Notes: a model not told the origin generated them from the letters alone. A stretch of DNA of 8,436 nt from CAZBQC01 sp964494015 (GCA_964494015.1 CAZBQC010000034.1:1-8436), one strand, 5' to 3'. Shown: positions 1 through 6,015, counted from the stretch's first letter. Program-made: numbers and translations.

Positions 1-10
1 TAAAATAAGG

Positions 11-16
11 TATAAT
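11..16 (+). promoter_or_regulatory. -10 element of the nifJ promoter
   Basis: A perfect TATAAT lies 20 nt upstream of the chosen ATG at 37. The matching -35 would fall before the window, so only half the promoter is visible. Transcription would start near 22-24, giving a leader of only about 14 nt that begins right at the AGGAG ribosome binding site (23-27). Confidence 0.6.
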
Positions 17-36
17 TACACTAGGAGTTGATGATT

Positions 37-3000
37 ATGTACAAAATAATGGATGGTAATGAAGCATGTAGCTTTTCATCATATAATTTTACTGAAGTGG
101 CAGGAATTTACCCAATTACGCCGTCTTCTCCCATGGCTGAGTTAATCGATAAATGGAGCAGTGAGGGTAAAACTAACTTTTTTAATGATCAAGTTAAAGT
201 TATCGAAATGCAATCTGAGGCTGGAGTGGCTGGTATGATTCATGGCTCACTTTTAATGGGGTGCTTGACATCAACCTATACTGCTAGTCAGGGGCTTCTT
301 TTAATGATTCCTAATATGTATAAGATAGCCGGTGAACAATTGCCATTTGTCATTAATATTGCTTCTCGTTCACTTGCTACTCATGCTTTATCTATTATGG
401 GAGATCATCAGGATATCTATGCTTGTCGTGGAACTGGATTTGCAATTTTAGCTAACTCTAACGTCCAAGATGTCATGGATTTAACTAATGTTGCCTACTT
501 ATCGACAATTAAAGGGACAGTTCCTTTTCTTAATTTTTTTGATGGATTTAGAACTAGTCATGAACTTAGTAAAATAGAAGTAATTGATCCAGCTAAAGTC
601 AAAGAATTACTCGATGACGATGCTATTCTTGAATTTAGAAGTCGTGCTTTAAATATTGATAATCCTTTTGTCAAAGGAACTGCTCAATCGGATGATACTT
701 ATTTTCCGATTATGGAAACTAAGAATTCTTCTTATGAGAAGCTACCTGATATTGTTGCTAATTACATGAAAAAGATTAATAAGATAACGGGTAAAGATTA
801 TCAACCATTTAATTACTATGGTAGCTTATCAGCTAAAAAAATTATCATTGCGATGGGATCAGTTTGTGAAACCATTAAAGAAGTTGTCGATTATTTAAAC
901 GATAATAACGAAGAAGTTGGATTAATCGAAATTCATTTATATCGTCCTTTTTCCCATCGTCATTTACTAGAAGTTTTACCAGAAACAGTTAAAGATATTG
1001 CGGTTTTAGATCGTACTAAAGAACATGGAAGTGGAGGAGAACCACTATATTTAGACATTGTCAATTTTGTTAAAAGTAATAATTTAAATATTAGTGTCAT
1101 TGGCGGTCGATACGGATTATCAAGTCGCAATACGACACCTAGTGATATTAAAAGTATTTATGATAATTTATCGAAACGAGACAAGATTAATAATTTTACC
1201 GTCGGTATCATCGATGATGTTTCTAATCTCTCTTTACCTAAAAGTGATTTTTCTTTACCTAAAAAGGGTTATGAAATATTAATTTATGGCTTTGGTTCTG
1301 ATGGTATGATTTCAGCTAGTAAAGATATTATTAAAATTGTGGGAAATGGTACGAAAGCCTATGTTCAAGGTTATTTTGAATATGATTCAAGAAAATCTGG
1401 TGGACTTACTAAAAGTCACCTTAGATTTAGAAATGAACCGATTAGATCTACCTATTATATTGAAAAACCAGATTTAGTTGTCTGTACCAAGGATTCTTAT
1501 CTTTTGAAATATGATCTTCTATCGACAGTTGCTGAAAACGGTGTTTTCATCCTCAATACCACAAGAAATAAACAGGAATTAATTCAGTTTTTACCTAATA
1601 AAATCAAGAATCTTATCGTCGATAGAAAAATTAAATTTTATACCATTAACGCCTACGATGTTTCTAAAGATGTTGGTCTTGATAATAAGATCAGTAGTAT
1701 TATGGAGACAGTAATATTCAGAATGACTAAACTGATCGATAAAGAATACGCGATTAGAGAAATAAAAAAATCATTAACTAAACGTTTTGAAAATAAAGGC
1801 AATAATGTCTTAGAAAAGAATTTTGAAGCGATCTCTAGAACTTCTAAAGAATTGAATTTAATCGAACTAGAACCAGTCAATTATTTAGATGATCGTGAGA
1901 AAGATAAAACTTTATTCGAAATAATTGATAATAAAGAAGGTTATAATCTTAAAGTCAGTGACTTTAAAAAAATGTCCGATGGTGTTTTTGCTTCAGGAAC
2001 CACTAGGTATGAACAACGCAACATCAGTGAAGTCGCACCACACTTTATCAAAGAAAATTGTATTATGTGCAATCAATGTTCTTTTGTCTGTCCTCATGCT
2101 GTCATTAGACCGTTCCTATTAAATAAAGAAGAGACAAAAAAGGCATCTTTAAATATTCAGGAAAGTCTACTCGATAGTCACATCGAAGATTTAAAGTATA
2201 CGATTGGAGTCAATTTACCTAATTGTACCGGTTGTGGGTTATGTGTCAATATTTGTCCTGGTAAAAAGGGAGCTAAGGCTCTTATCATGAAAGATGTTAA
2301 GGATGAAAAAGATAATAATTATCAGTTTTTATTTGAGGAAGTTACTGAAAAAAATATGCTTCCTAAAGATACTGTCAAGGGAAGTCAATTCATAAAACCA
2401 AAATTTGAATTTTCTGGTGCCTGTGCTGGTTGTGGCGAAACACCTTATTTGAAACTTTTAACCCAACTTTTTGGGAAAAAATTAGTTATTGCCAATGCTA
2501 CAGGTTGCTCATCGATTTATGGTGCCAGTGTGCCATCGATTCCTTACAGTGTCCCATGGGCTAATTCACTTTTCGAAGATAATGCTGAATTTGGGTATGG
2601 TATGGTCATTGCCGATAATGTGATGAAAAACCGAATTAAGAATATTTTAAAAAGAAAACTCTCTAAAGTTGGTGAGAATAAGGCTCGACTTTACAATGAT
2701 TATTTAAAAGAAATAAATGATGAAACAAGTGAAAAGTTATATGAGTACATCAAGGAAGGTAAAGAAGAAGAGCTAATACCACTTTTAGATTACATCAAAG
2801 CTAAATCTTTCTGGATTGTCGGTGGTGATGGTTGGGCTTATGATATTGGTTTTTCTGGACTCGACCACATTTTATCAAAGCATGAAAATGTCAATATTTT
2901 AGTATTGGATACCGAAGTGTATTCCAATACTGGTGGCCAGGTTTCGAAATCTAGTCCAGCAGGAACAGTTGCCAAATTTGCGTTTAGTGGAAAAACGACT

Positions 3001-3444
3001 TCGAAAAAAGATCTGGCAAAAATGGCTTTAACTTATCCTCATGTCTATGTGGGAACTATTTCTTTAGGGGCCTCATTTAATCAGACTATTCAAGCTTTGA
3101 CAGAAGCTGAGAGCTATAATGGACCATCTCTTATTATTGCTTATTCTCCTTGTATTGAACAGAGTATTTTAAAAGGCATGTCCAATAGTATCGAAGAAGA
3201 AAAGCTGGCTACGGAATCAGGTTATTTCCCAATTTTTAGATATCATCCGGTTACTAAAAAATTTAGTTTAGATAGTGAAGCAGATTTTTGTAAATACCTA
3301 GATTTCTTGAATGGTGAAGATCGCTATCGAAGTCTAAAAGAAATAAATCCTGAGGGATACAAAAAACTGTTAGAACAAAATAGAAGTGAAGCTATTGAGC
3401 GATATAATTATTACAGTGAACTAAGCAAAAAAGAAAATAAGTAA
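37..3444 (+). CDS. nifJ: Pyruvate:ferredoxin (flavodoxin) oxidoreductase, single-chain
   Basis: This cytoplasmic enzyme oxidises pyruvate with CoA to acetyl-CoA and CO2 and passes two electrons to ferredoxin or flavodoxin. The ATG at 37 is chosen because AGGAG at 23-27 sits 9 nt upstream and family proteins begin with a similar 'M-x(2-5)-MDGN' stretch; a TTG at 28 and an ATG at 31 are too close to that site. The product is 1135 aa. Domain I carries YPITPSSPMAE (25-35), with Thr28, Glu61 and Arg111 matching the pyruvate-site residues of the family. The gamma-type domain starts near 411. The ferredoxin domain has C675/678/681/685 and C730/733/736/740. The TPP domain has the proximal cluster cysteines C796, C799, C824 and C1039, the GGDGW motif (929-933) and SNTGGQ (963-968). 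All three [4Fe-4S] clusters and the thiamine site look intact. It lacks the C-terminal extension of the longer Desulfovibrio enzyme. It is followed after 13 nt by the gene at 3458, and a ferredoxin lies 2 kb downstream. Confidence 0.97.
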   Translation: MYKIMDGNEACSFSSYNFTEVAGIYPITPSSPMAELIDKWSSEGKTNFFNDQVKVIEMQSEAGVAGMIHGSLLMGCLTSTYTASQGLLLMIPNMYKIAGEQLPFVINIASRSLATHALSIMGDHQDIYACRGTGFAILANSNVQDVMDLTNVAYLSTIKGTVPFLNFFDGFRTSHELSKIEVIDPAKVKELLDDDAILEFRSRALNIDNPFVKGTAQSDDTYFPIMETKNSSYEKLPDIVANYMKKINKITGKDYQPFNYYGSLSAKKIIIAMGSVCETIKEVVDYLNDNNEEVGLIEIHLYRPFSHRHLLEVLPETVKDIAVLDRTKEHGSGGEPLYLDIVNFVKSNNLNISVIGGRYGLSSRNTTPSDIKSIYDNLSKRDKINNFTVGIIDDVSNLSLPKSDFSLPKKGYEILIYGFGSDGMISASKDIIKIVGNGTKAYVQGYFEYDSRKSGGLTKSHLRFRNEPIRSTYYIEKPDLVVCTKDSYLLKYDLLSTVAENGVFILNTTRNKQELIQFLPNKIKNLIVDRKIKFYTINAYDVSKDVGLDNKISSIMETVIFRMTKLIDKEYAIREIKKSLTKRFENKGNNVLEKNFEAISRTSKELNLIELEPVNYLDDREKDKTLFEIIDNKEGYNLKVSDFKKMSDGVFASGTTRYEQRNISEVAPHFIKENCIMCNQCSFVCPHAVIRPFLLNKEETKKASLNIQESLLDSHIEDLKYTIGVNLPNCTGCGLCVNICPGKKGAKALIMKDVKDEKDNNYQFLFEEVTEKNMLPKDTVKGSQFIKPKFEFSGACAGCGETPYLKLLTQLFGKKLVIANATGCSSIYGASVPSIPYSVPWANSLFEDNAEFGYGMVIADNVMKNRIKNILKRKLSKVGENKARLYNDYLKEINDETSEKLYEYIKEGKEEELIPLLDYIKAKSFWIVGGDGWAYDIGFSGLDHILSKHENVNILVLDTEVYSNTGGQVSKSSPAGTVAKFAFSGKTTSKKDLAKMALTYPHVYVGTISLGASFNQTIQALTEAESYNGPSLIIAYSPCIEQSILKGMSNSIEEEKLATESGYFPIFRYHPVTKKFSLDSEADFCKYLDFLNGEDRYRSLKEINPEGYKKLLEQNRSEAIERYNYYSELSKKENK

Positions 3445-3457
3445 AAAGGAGGACCAT

Positions 3458-4033
3458 ATGGAATATGTTTATCACGGAAGTAAAATCAGCGGATTAAAAG
3501 AAATAGAGCCAAGAGTTTCAACTCATTTACAAAGTTTAGTTTATGCTACCAAAAGTCCATGTTTAGCTACAATCTTTCTGCGAGATGATGGAGGCGATTT
3601 AGTTTATCATTTATCGGGAACCGGAACATCTGAGAGTCCAGCTTGTTTAGTCGAAAGACTTCCAGGTATTTTTAACAAAATATATTCTAACGGTGGATCG
3701 ATATATACCTTAGATGGAAGTCAATTTAAAGAAAGAGATGGTTTTTGGAGTGGAGAAGTTGTGGCAGAAGGTAAACAGCAAGTTTTAAATGAAGAAAAAA
3801 TCGATAATGTTTTAGAAAGATTAGAAGAATACACAAAAACTGGTATTTTAAAACTTTATCATTACCCCGATCGCCCTGATTCTATACCTTTAGATAATAG
3901 TGATTTAATCGACAGGTATATTAAACATTATCGAAATGGTCATGTTAATAGTATTGTAAATCTTTTAAACTTATATCCAGAATTTACTGAAGAGGTAAAT
4001 AATAGATTAGGTAAAGGGACATCATTAAAATAA
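3458..4033 (+). CDS. Hypothetical protein, possible ADP-ribosyltransferase-like fold
   Basis: I do not recognise a named family. The protein is 191 aa, soluble, with no signal peptide or membrane segment. A strong GGAGG at 3448-3452 lies 5 nt before the ATG, and only 13 nt separate it from the PFOR stop, so the two are probably cotranscribed. The N-terminus reads Y-x-HGS (His6-Gly7-Ser8), about 20 residues later VYAT (Tyr29), then Ala37. This spacing resembles the 'HGT/S ... iYfs ... A' signature of PARP-like and KptA-like ADP-ribosyltransferase folds. Glu100 or Glu104 (W-x-GEVVAEG) could be the third catalytic residue of an H-Y-E triad. The C-terminal half is charged and helical, including a YPDRPDSIPLD stretch. 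The fold assignment is inference from motif spacing only. It could equally be a conserved protein of another fold. Being a gene is nearly certain; function is unknown. Confidence 0.85.
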   Translation: MEYVYHGSKISGLKEIEPRVSTHLQSLVYATKSPCLATIFLRDDGGDLVYHLSGTGTSESPACLVERLPGIFNKIYSNGGSIYTLDGSQFKERDGFWSGEVVAEGKQQVLNEEKIDNVLERLEEYTKTGILKLYHYPDRPDSIPLDNSDLIDRYIKHYRNGHVNSIVNLLNLYPEFTEEVNNRLGKGTSLK

Positions 4034-4035
4034 TT

Positions 4036-4067
4036 AAAAACTCGATCCTAAAAATATCGAGTTTTTT
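4036..4067 (+). terminator. Intrinsic terminator after the nifJ operon
   Basis: The stem pairs AAAAACTCGAT (4036-4046) with ATCGAGTTTTT (4056-4066) around a 9-nt loop and runs into six T residues (4062-4067). It begins 3 nt after the stop codon of the 3458 gene. On the minus strand the stem is also followed by a T-rich run, so it could work in both directions. Confidence 0.85.
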
Positions 4068-4071
4068 GTAT

Positions 4072-4104
4072 AAAAAAGAGACTGGCCCCCTGAGGAACAG
4101 TCTC
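4072..4104 (-). terminator. Intrinsic terminator of the minus-strand small RNA
   Basis: On the minus strand GAGACTG pairs with CAGTCTC (7 bp, three G-C pairs) around a 13-nt loop and is immediately followed by TTTTTT (plus-strand A4072-A4077). On the plus strand the stem is followed by A residues instead, so the element is oriented to stop minus-strand transcription. No annotated minus-strand gene lies upstream of it, which points to the small RNA. Confidence 0.7.
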
Positions 4105-4172
4105 AAAAAGAATAAAAAGGGGTTGGCTAGTGTGATACTAGCATCCAATTCGCCTAATTACGAATTGGTAAT
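4072..4172 (-). ncRNA. Candidate small RNA, about 100 nt, unrecognised family
   Basis: Read on the minus strand, this stretch starts 6-7 nt after a good sigma-A promoter and ends in a hairpin plus six T residues. In transcript order it contains an 8-bp hairpin (4168-4161 with 4152-4145, 8-nt loop), a 6-bp hairpin (4142-4137 with 4131-4126, 5-nt loop), a single-stranded linker with CCCC followed by U-rich sequence (about 4122-4105), and a 7-bp terminator hairpin (4104-4098 with 4084-4078). The terminator loop contains UCCUC and GGGGG. The GGGGG could pair with the linker CCCC as a pseudoknot. There is no open reading frame of useful length in it on this strand. C-rich unpaired stretches are typical of Firmicutes small RNAs that pair with ribosome binding sites (RsaE/RoxS type), but I see no sequence match to a family I know. 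The exact start is uncertain by a few bases. Confidence 0.6.
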
Positions 4173-4176
4173 TTCT

Positions 4177-4205
4177 ATAATAAGCTATCAGTCATTTTTT
4201 GTCAA
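4177..4205 (-). promoter_or_regulatory. Sigma-A promoter for the small RNA
   Basis: On the minus strand a perfect TTGACA -35 (4205-4200) is followed by a 17-nt spacer and TATTAT (4182-4177), a 5/6 match to the -10 consensus. Upstream of the -35 the minus strand is almost pure A/T with A- and T-tracts (about 4206-4245), like an UP element. It is the best promoter match in the window and it points into the gap, away from every coding region. Confidence 0.75.
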
Positions 4206-4264
4206 TAAAAAAAGCTTAAATAATATAATTTTTTTTAAATAAAAAGGCAACAAAAGCTATTTAT

Positions 4265-4293
4265 TTAATTTAAGAACTATGTTAAACTATATT
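4265..4293 (+). promoter_or_regulatory. Possible promoter of the 4351-5275 gene pair
   Basis: TATATT at 4288-4293 is a 5/6 match to a -10, with a weak TTAATT -35 at 4265-4270 and a 17-nt spacer. An alternative is an extended -10, TG-t-TAAACT, at 4280-4288. Either would start transcription close to the palindrome at 4301-4319. The sequence does not decide between them. Confidence 0.35.
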
Positions 4294-4300
4294 TAGTAAG

Positions 4301-4319
4301 ATAGGGTATTTTACCCTAT
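4301..4319. repeat. Perfect 19-bp palindrome upstream of the 4351 gene
   Basis: ATAGGGTA (4301-4308) and TACCCTAT (4312-4319) form an 8-bp perfect inverted repeat around TTT. It lies 31 nt before the ATG at 4351 and roughly at the predicted transcription start. No T-tract follows, so it is not a terminator. It could be a repressor operator or a hairpin in the 5' leader. Confidence 0.6.
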
Positions 4320-4350
4320 ATGATCAAAAGAATATTTAGAGGTCTATAAA

Positions 4351-4830
4351 ATGAGAAACTTTCTTCGTCTTTATTTTAAAACGATAGCAATACTTTTAAT
4401 TATCGTTGGTTTATCTTTTTCCATCACCAGTTTAAATAAACTTTATGGTGTAGTTTTTTTTAATCATATTATTTATGAAGAGGCAAATTTACTTATCATG
4501 TCAATCGGCATTCTTTTTCCTGTTTCGATGTTTGTTTCTGGAATATATTTATATTTTAATCTTGATTATCGAGCCAAAAAACTTAAGATTTTAATTCTTG
4601 TTTTTTCAATTATCTTTACAATTCTTGGTTTATTTTATATAATTGGTACAGTTACTGAATATCAAAACATTCTAAAAACAATCTTTCAAACTTCATACTT
4701 TTTAAATGAAACGTATGGCTACATATCATGCATTCTTGGGCTTTGTCTAATTTACGGAGTCTTAAATTATCGTTATCTATTAGAGAAAAATAAAAATTAT
4801 CGGAAAGAGATGAGAAAATATGGATATTGA
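4351..4830 (+). CDS. Four-helix membrane protein of unknown function
   Basis: The product is 159 aa and very hydrophobic, with four probable membrane helices at about residues 10-30, 47-69, 78-100 and 117-141. It has basic residues before the first helix and a strongly basic, Lys/Tyr-rich C-terminus (about 144-159) that is probably cytoplasmic. AGAGG at 4338-4342 precedes the ATG by 8 nt. I see no catalytic motif and cannot name a family. It ends in TGA overlapping the start of the pilin-like gene by 11 nt, which indicates translational coupling, so the two products probably act together in the membrane. Because the overlap depends on TGA being read as stop, it also argues for the standard code. 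Confidence 0.85.
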   Translation: MRNFLRLYFKTIAILLIIVGLSFSITSLNKLYGVVFFNHIIYEEANLLIMSIGILFPVSMFVSGIYLYFNLDYRAKKLKILILVFSIIFTILGLFYIIGTVTEYQNILKTIFQTSYFLNETYGYISCILGLCLIYGVLNYRYLLEKNKNYRKEMRKYGY

Positions 4831-5275
4831 CACTTATTGTACCAAGTTAGAACCTTTTATTAATATTATTAAGATTGGTATCATTCCACTATTCAACATT
4901 GGAGTTCCTTTGATTTTGATTGCTCTTGGGTCATTTGATTTAAGTAAAGCTGTCGCTAGTGGGGATGAAAATAATATTAAATCTTCGCAAAAAATGCTTA
5001 TAAGACGAATAGTCTTAGGTGTGGCAGTCTTTTTTGTTCCACTCCTAATTTCGCTTATTTTTACCATGGTCGATGAAGCAATTGAAGAGGAACCAGATGA
5101 AAAAATAAGCGCTACTAGTTGGATACAGTGTTGGTCTGATACCGCAACAGAAAAAGAAGGAAATAGTAGTAAGGAACTTTCATTGGAAGAATTGATAGAA
5201 ATGGCCAGGGAACAGGAAATTGCTAATCCTGATAGTATGACTGAGGAAGAACTAAGAGAGGCACTTGGACTTTAA
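4820..5275 (+). CDS. VirB2/TrbC pilin-like two-helix membrane protein
   Basis: The product is 151 aa with two membrane helices, about 15-37 and 60-84. Between them lies FDLSKAVASGDENNIKSSQKMLIRR (39-63 region): the pattern 'G-x(2)-DLxKAV-x-S-x-(D/E)-x(3)-IKxxQK-x-(L)-x-(R)R' seen in the small pilin-like proteins of type IV secretion and conjugation (VirB2/TrbC and the Mbov_0395-type relatives of Bacillota and mycoplasmas). The second helix has VFFVP (70-74), also typical. Cys7 near the N-terminus and Cys104 after the second helix could form a disulfide. The remainder is an acidic helical tail with two S/T-x-EEL segments (about 120-150), longer than in a plain pilin. No ATPase, coupling protein or relaxase gene is nearby. 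The start at 4820 lies inside the upstream gene with only a weak GAG-rich ribosome site, consistent with coupled translation. The family call rests on motif recognition. Confidence 0.8.
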   Translation: MDIDTYCTKLEPFINIIKIGIIPLFNIGVPLILIALGSFDLSKAVASGDENNIKSSQKMLIRRIVLGVAVFFVPLLISLIFTMVDEAIEEEPDEKISATSWIQCWSDTATEKEGNSSKELSLEELIEMAREQEIANPDSMTEEELREALGL

Positions 5276-5302
5276 TACTAAAAAATAGCTAAAAAGTAAA
5301 GC

Positions 5303-5325
5303 CCATAAGGATTTTCTCCTTATGG
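5303..5325. repeat. 9-bp hairpin between the pilin-like and ferredoxin genes
   Basis: CCATAAGGA (5303-5311) pairs perfectly with TCCTTATGG (5317-5325) around a 5-nt loop. On the plus strand no T-tract follows. On the minus strand the next bases are T-rich (GCTTTACTTTTT), so it could be a second, weaker terminator for ferredoxin read-through. It could instead stabilise the 3' end of the plus-strand message. Confidence 0.5.
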
Positions 5326-5359
5326 TGAATCTCAAGAAAAATATTAATCTAAAAAATGC

Positions 5360-5392
5360 AAAAGATAAAGTTAATCAGCTTTATCTTTTTTT
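5360..5392. terminator. Bidirectional terminator between convergent genes
   Basis: AAAAGATAAAG (5360-5370) pairs with CTTTATCTTTT (5379-5389) around an 8-nt loop. On the plus strand it runs into seven T residues (5386-5392). On the minus strand the stem is followed by GCATTTTTT. The ferredoxin stop codon lies in the loop, so the minus-strand gene ends inside its own terminator. The stem is long but A/T-rich, hence moderate strength. Confidence 0.65.
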
Positions 5393-5580
5393 ATTTCTTT
5401 GATAGCGTTTGTTGGACAATTTTCCATGGCTTCGATAGCTTTTTCTTCCTCGCTTTTTGGAACTTCTTCTTTGATAACTGTCGCATATCTTCCATTGTCA
5501 TCCCATTTGAAGACTGTATCAGCGATATAAATACATTGTCCACAACCAATACATAAATTCTTGTCAACTTTCAATTTCAT
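5371..5580 (-). CDS. Small [4Fe-4S] ferredoxin
   Basis: This 69-aa cytoplasmic electron carrier has the pattern C10-x2-C13-x2-C16 ... C55-P, which binds one [4Fe-4S] cluster. The residues where a bacterial 2[4Fe-4S] ferredoxin has its second set are replaced, as in the single-cluster ferredoxins of the Thermotoga/Bacillus type. The protein is acidic in the middle (residues 37-53), as expected for docking to oxidoreductases. It starts at an ATG with AAAGGAG 6 nt upstream (5593-5587) and has its own promoter. Its likely donor is the PFOR encoded at 37-3444; that pairing follows from known biochemistry and from proximity, not from an operon. It converges on the pilin-like gene. Confidence 0.95.
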   Translation of the reverse strand: MKLKVDKNLCIGCGQCIYIADTVFKWDDNGRYATVIKEEVPKSEEEKAIEAMENCPTNAIKEIKKDKAD

Positions 5581-5601
5581 GATAAACTCCTTTACAAATA
5601 A

Positions 5602-5630
5602 ATTATATATAAAAAATCCTCATAATTCAA
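5602..5630 (-). promoter_or_regulatory. Ferredoxin promoter
   Basis: On the minus strand TTGAAT (5630-5625) is separated by 17 nt from a perfect TATAAT (5607-5602). Transcription would start near 5595, just before the AAAGGAG site, so the leader is only about 15 nt. The -35 lies inside the 34-bp repeat at 5610-5643. Confidence 0.7.
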
Positions 5631-5643
5631 TCTATTATTTTTA
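5610..5643. repeat. 34-bp imperfect direct repeat, copy 1
   Basis: This copy matches 6625-6658 at 30 of 34 positions, including an uninterrupted 18-nt core, TTCAATCTATTATTTTTA (5626-5643). It lies between the divergent ferredoxin and 5710 genes and contains the ferredoxin -35. Confidence 0.75.
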
Positions 5644-5667
5644 AACATAAATAAGAAGTGGTTTTTA

Positions 5668-5696
5668 TTGTCGTTTATTTGTTTTTATGATATTAT
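5668..5696 (+). promoter_or_regulatory. Promoter upstream of the 5710 reading frame
   Basis: TTGTCG (5668-5673), a 17-nt spacer and TATTAT (5691-5696) preceded by TGA make an extended -10 promoter. Transcription would begin near 5703, only about 7 nt before the TTG at 5710. This leaves almost no leader and no room for a normal ribosome site. Confidence 0.6.
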
Positions 5697-5709
5697 TAAA
5701 GTAGGATAA

Positions 5710-5949
5710 TTGGATATAATATTTTATTTTATTGGTGGACTTGTTTCTCTAATCATCATATATGTTTTTATAGTATATAACAAGCTGAAAAAAACAGATG
5801 ATTTTGTCAATTCAAATTTAAGTTATTATTTTGTACCATCGGCCAATTCATCATTTAGAGGAAACGATTCATCAAGTGGTAGTAGTTTCCCCGGCAATGG
5901 TTTCGGTGGTGGAGGTAAGGTGGTGGTACTTGGTAAAAAGTATTTTTAA
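5710..5949 (+). pseudogene. Membrane-anchored Gly/Ser-rich remnant, frameshifted near its end
   Basis: The frame opens at a TTG directly after an in-frame TAA and has only AGGAT 2 nt upstream, so its start is doubtful. The 79-residue product has one membrane helix (about 4-22), then YNKL, then a low-complexity tail with Ser, Asn and Gly, ending F-GGGG-KVVVLGKKYF. In the frame two bases on, the sequence from 5919 reads GGT GGT GGT ACT TGG TAA, that is GGGTW and a stop at 5934-5936. One extra base near 5917 would join the two frames into ...FGGGG-K-GGGTW, the classic C-terminus of TPM/YgcG-type membrane proteins. The helix followed by YNKL resembles the start of LemA, a frequent neighbour of TPM genes, so a deleted lemA-TPM locus is possible. 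It may also be a small live gene with an altered tail. The frameshift is seen; the ancestry is inference. Confidence 0.55.
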
Positions 5950-6015
5950 CTCATCATAATGATTAAACAGAAATTATATTTAATTTTTATCTTTAAATAA
6001 AGGAAGGAAAATAAA

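Noticed and set aside
28..36. TTG at 28 or ATG at 31 as the nifJ start
   Set aside because: They lie 0-3 nt from AGGAG; the ATG at 37 has normal spacing and the expected family N-terminus.
1653..1880. Minus-strand 75-codon frame inside nifJ
   Set aside because: It lies wholly inside a conserved enzyme, has no ribosome site or promoter, and looks like a shadow of the opposite strand.
4072..4172. Riboswitch or T-box controlling the 4351 gene
   Set aside because: The only good promoter and terminator are on the minus strand, and no known aptamer or T-box core motif is visible on the plus strand.
4132..4242. Plus-strand 36-codon frame starting at GTG after GGGG, antisense to the small RNA (type I toxin-antitoxin idea)
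   Set aside because: The encoded peptide does not look like a known toxin, the start codon lies in a hairpin, and the plus-strand promoter upstream is weak. The minus-strand signals explain the region better.
4834..5067. Minus-strand 77-codon frame inside the pilin-like gene
   Set aside because: Its product is the antisense image of the pilin-like gene; it has no ribosome site.
5356..5556. Plus-strand 66-codon frame over the ferredoxin gene
   Set aside because: Its Phe-rich product is the antisense image of the Lys/Glu-rich ferredoxin. The cysteine motif and strong ribosome site support the minus strand.
5914..5936. Programmed ribosomal frameshift in the Gly-rich tail
   Set aside because: There is no slippery heptamer and no downstream structure. 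A simple deletion is the shorter explanation.
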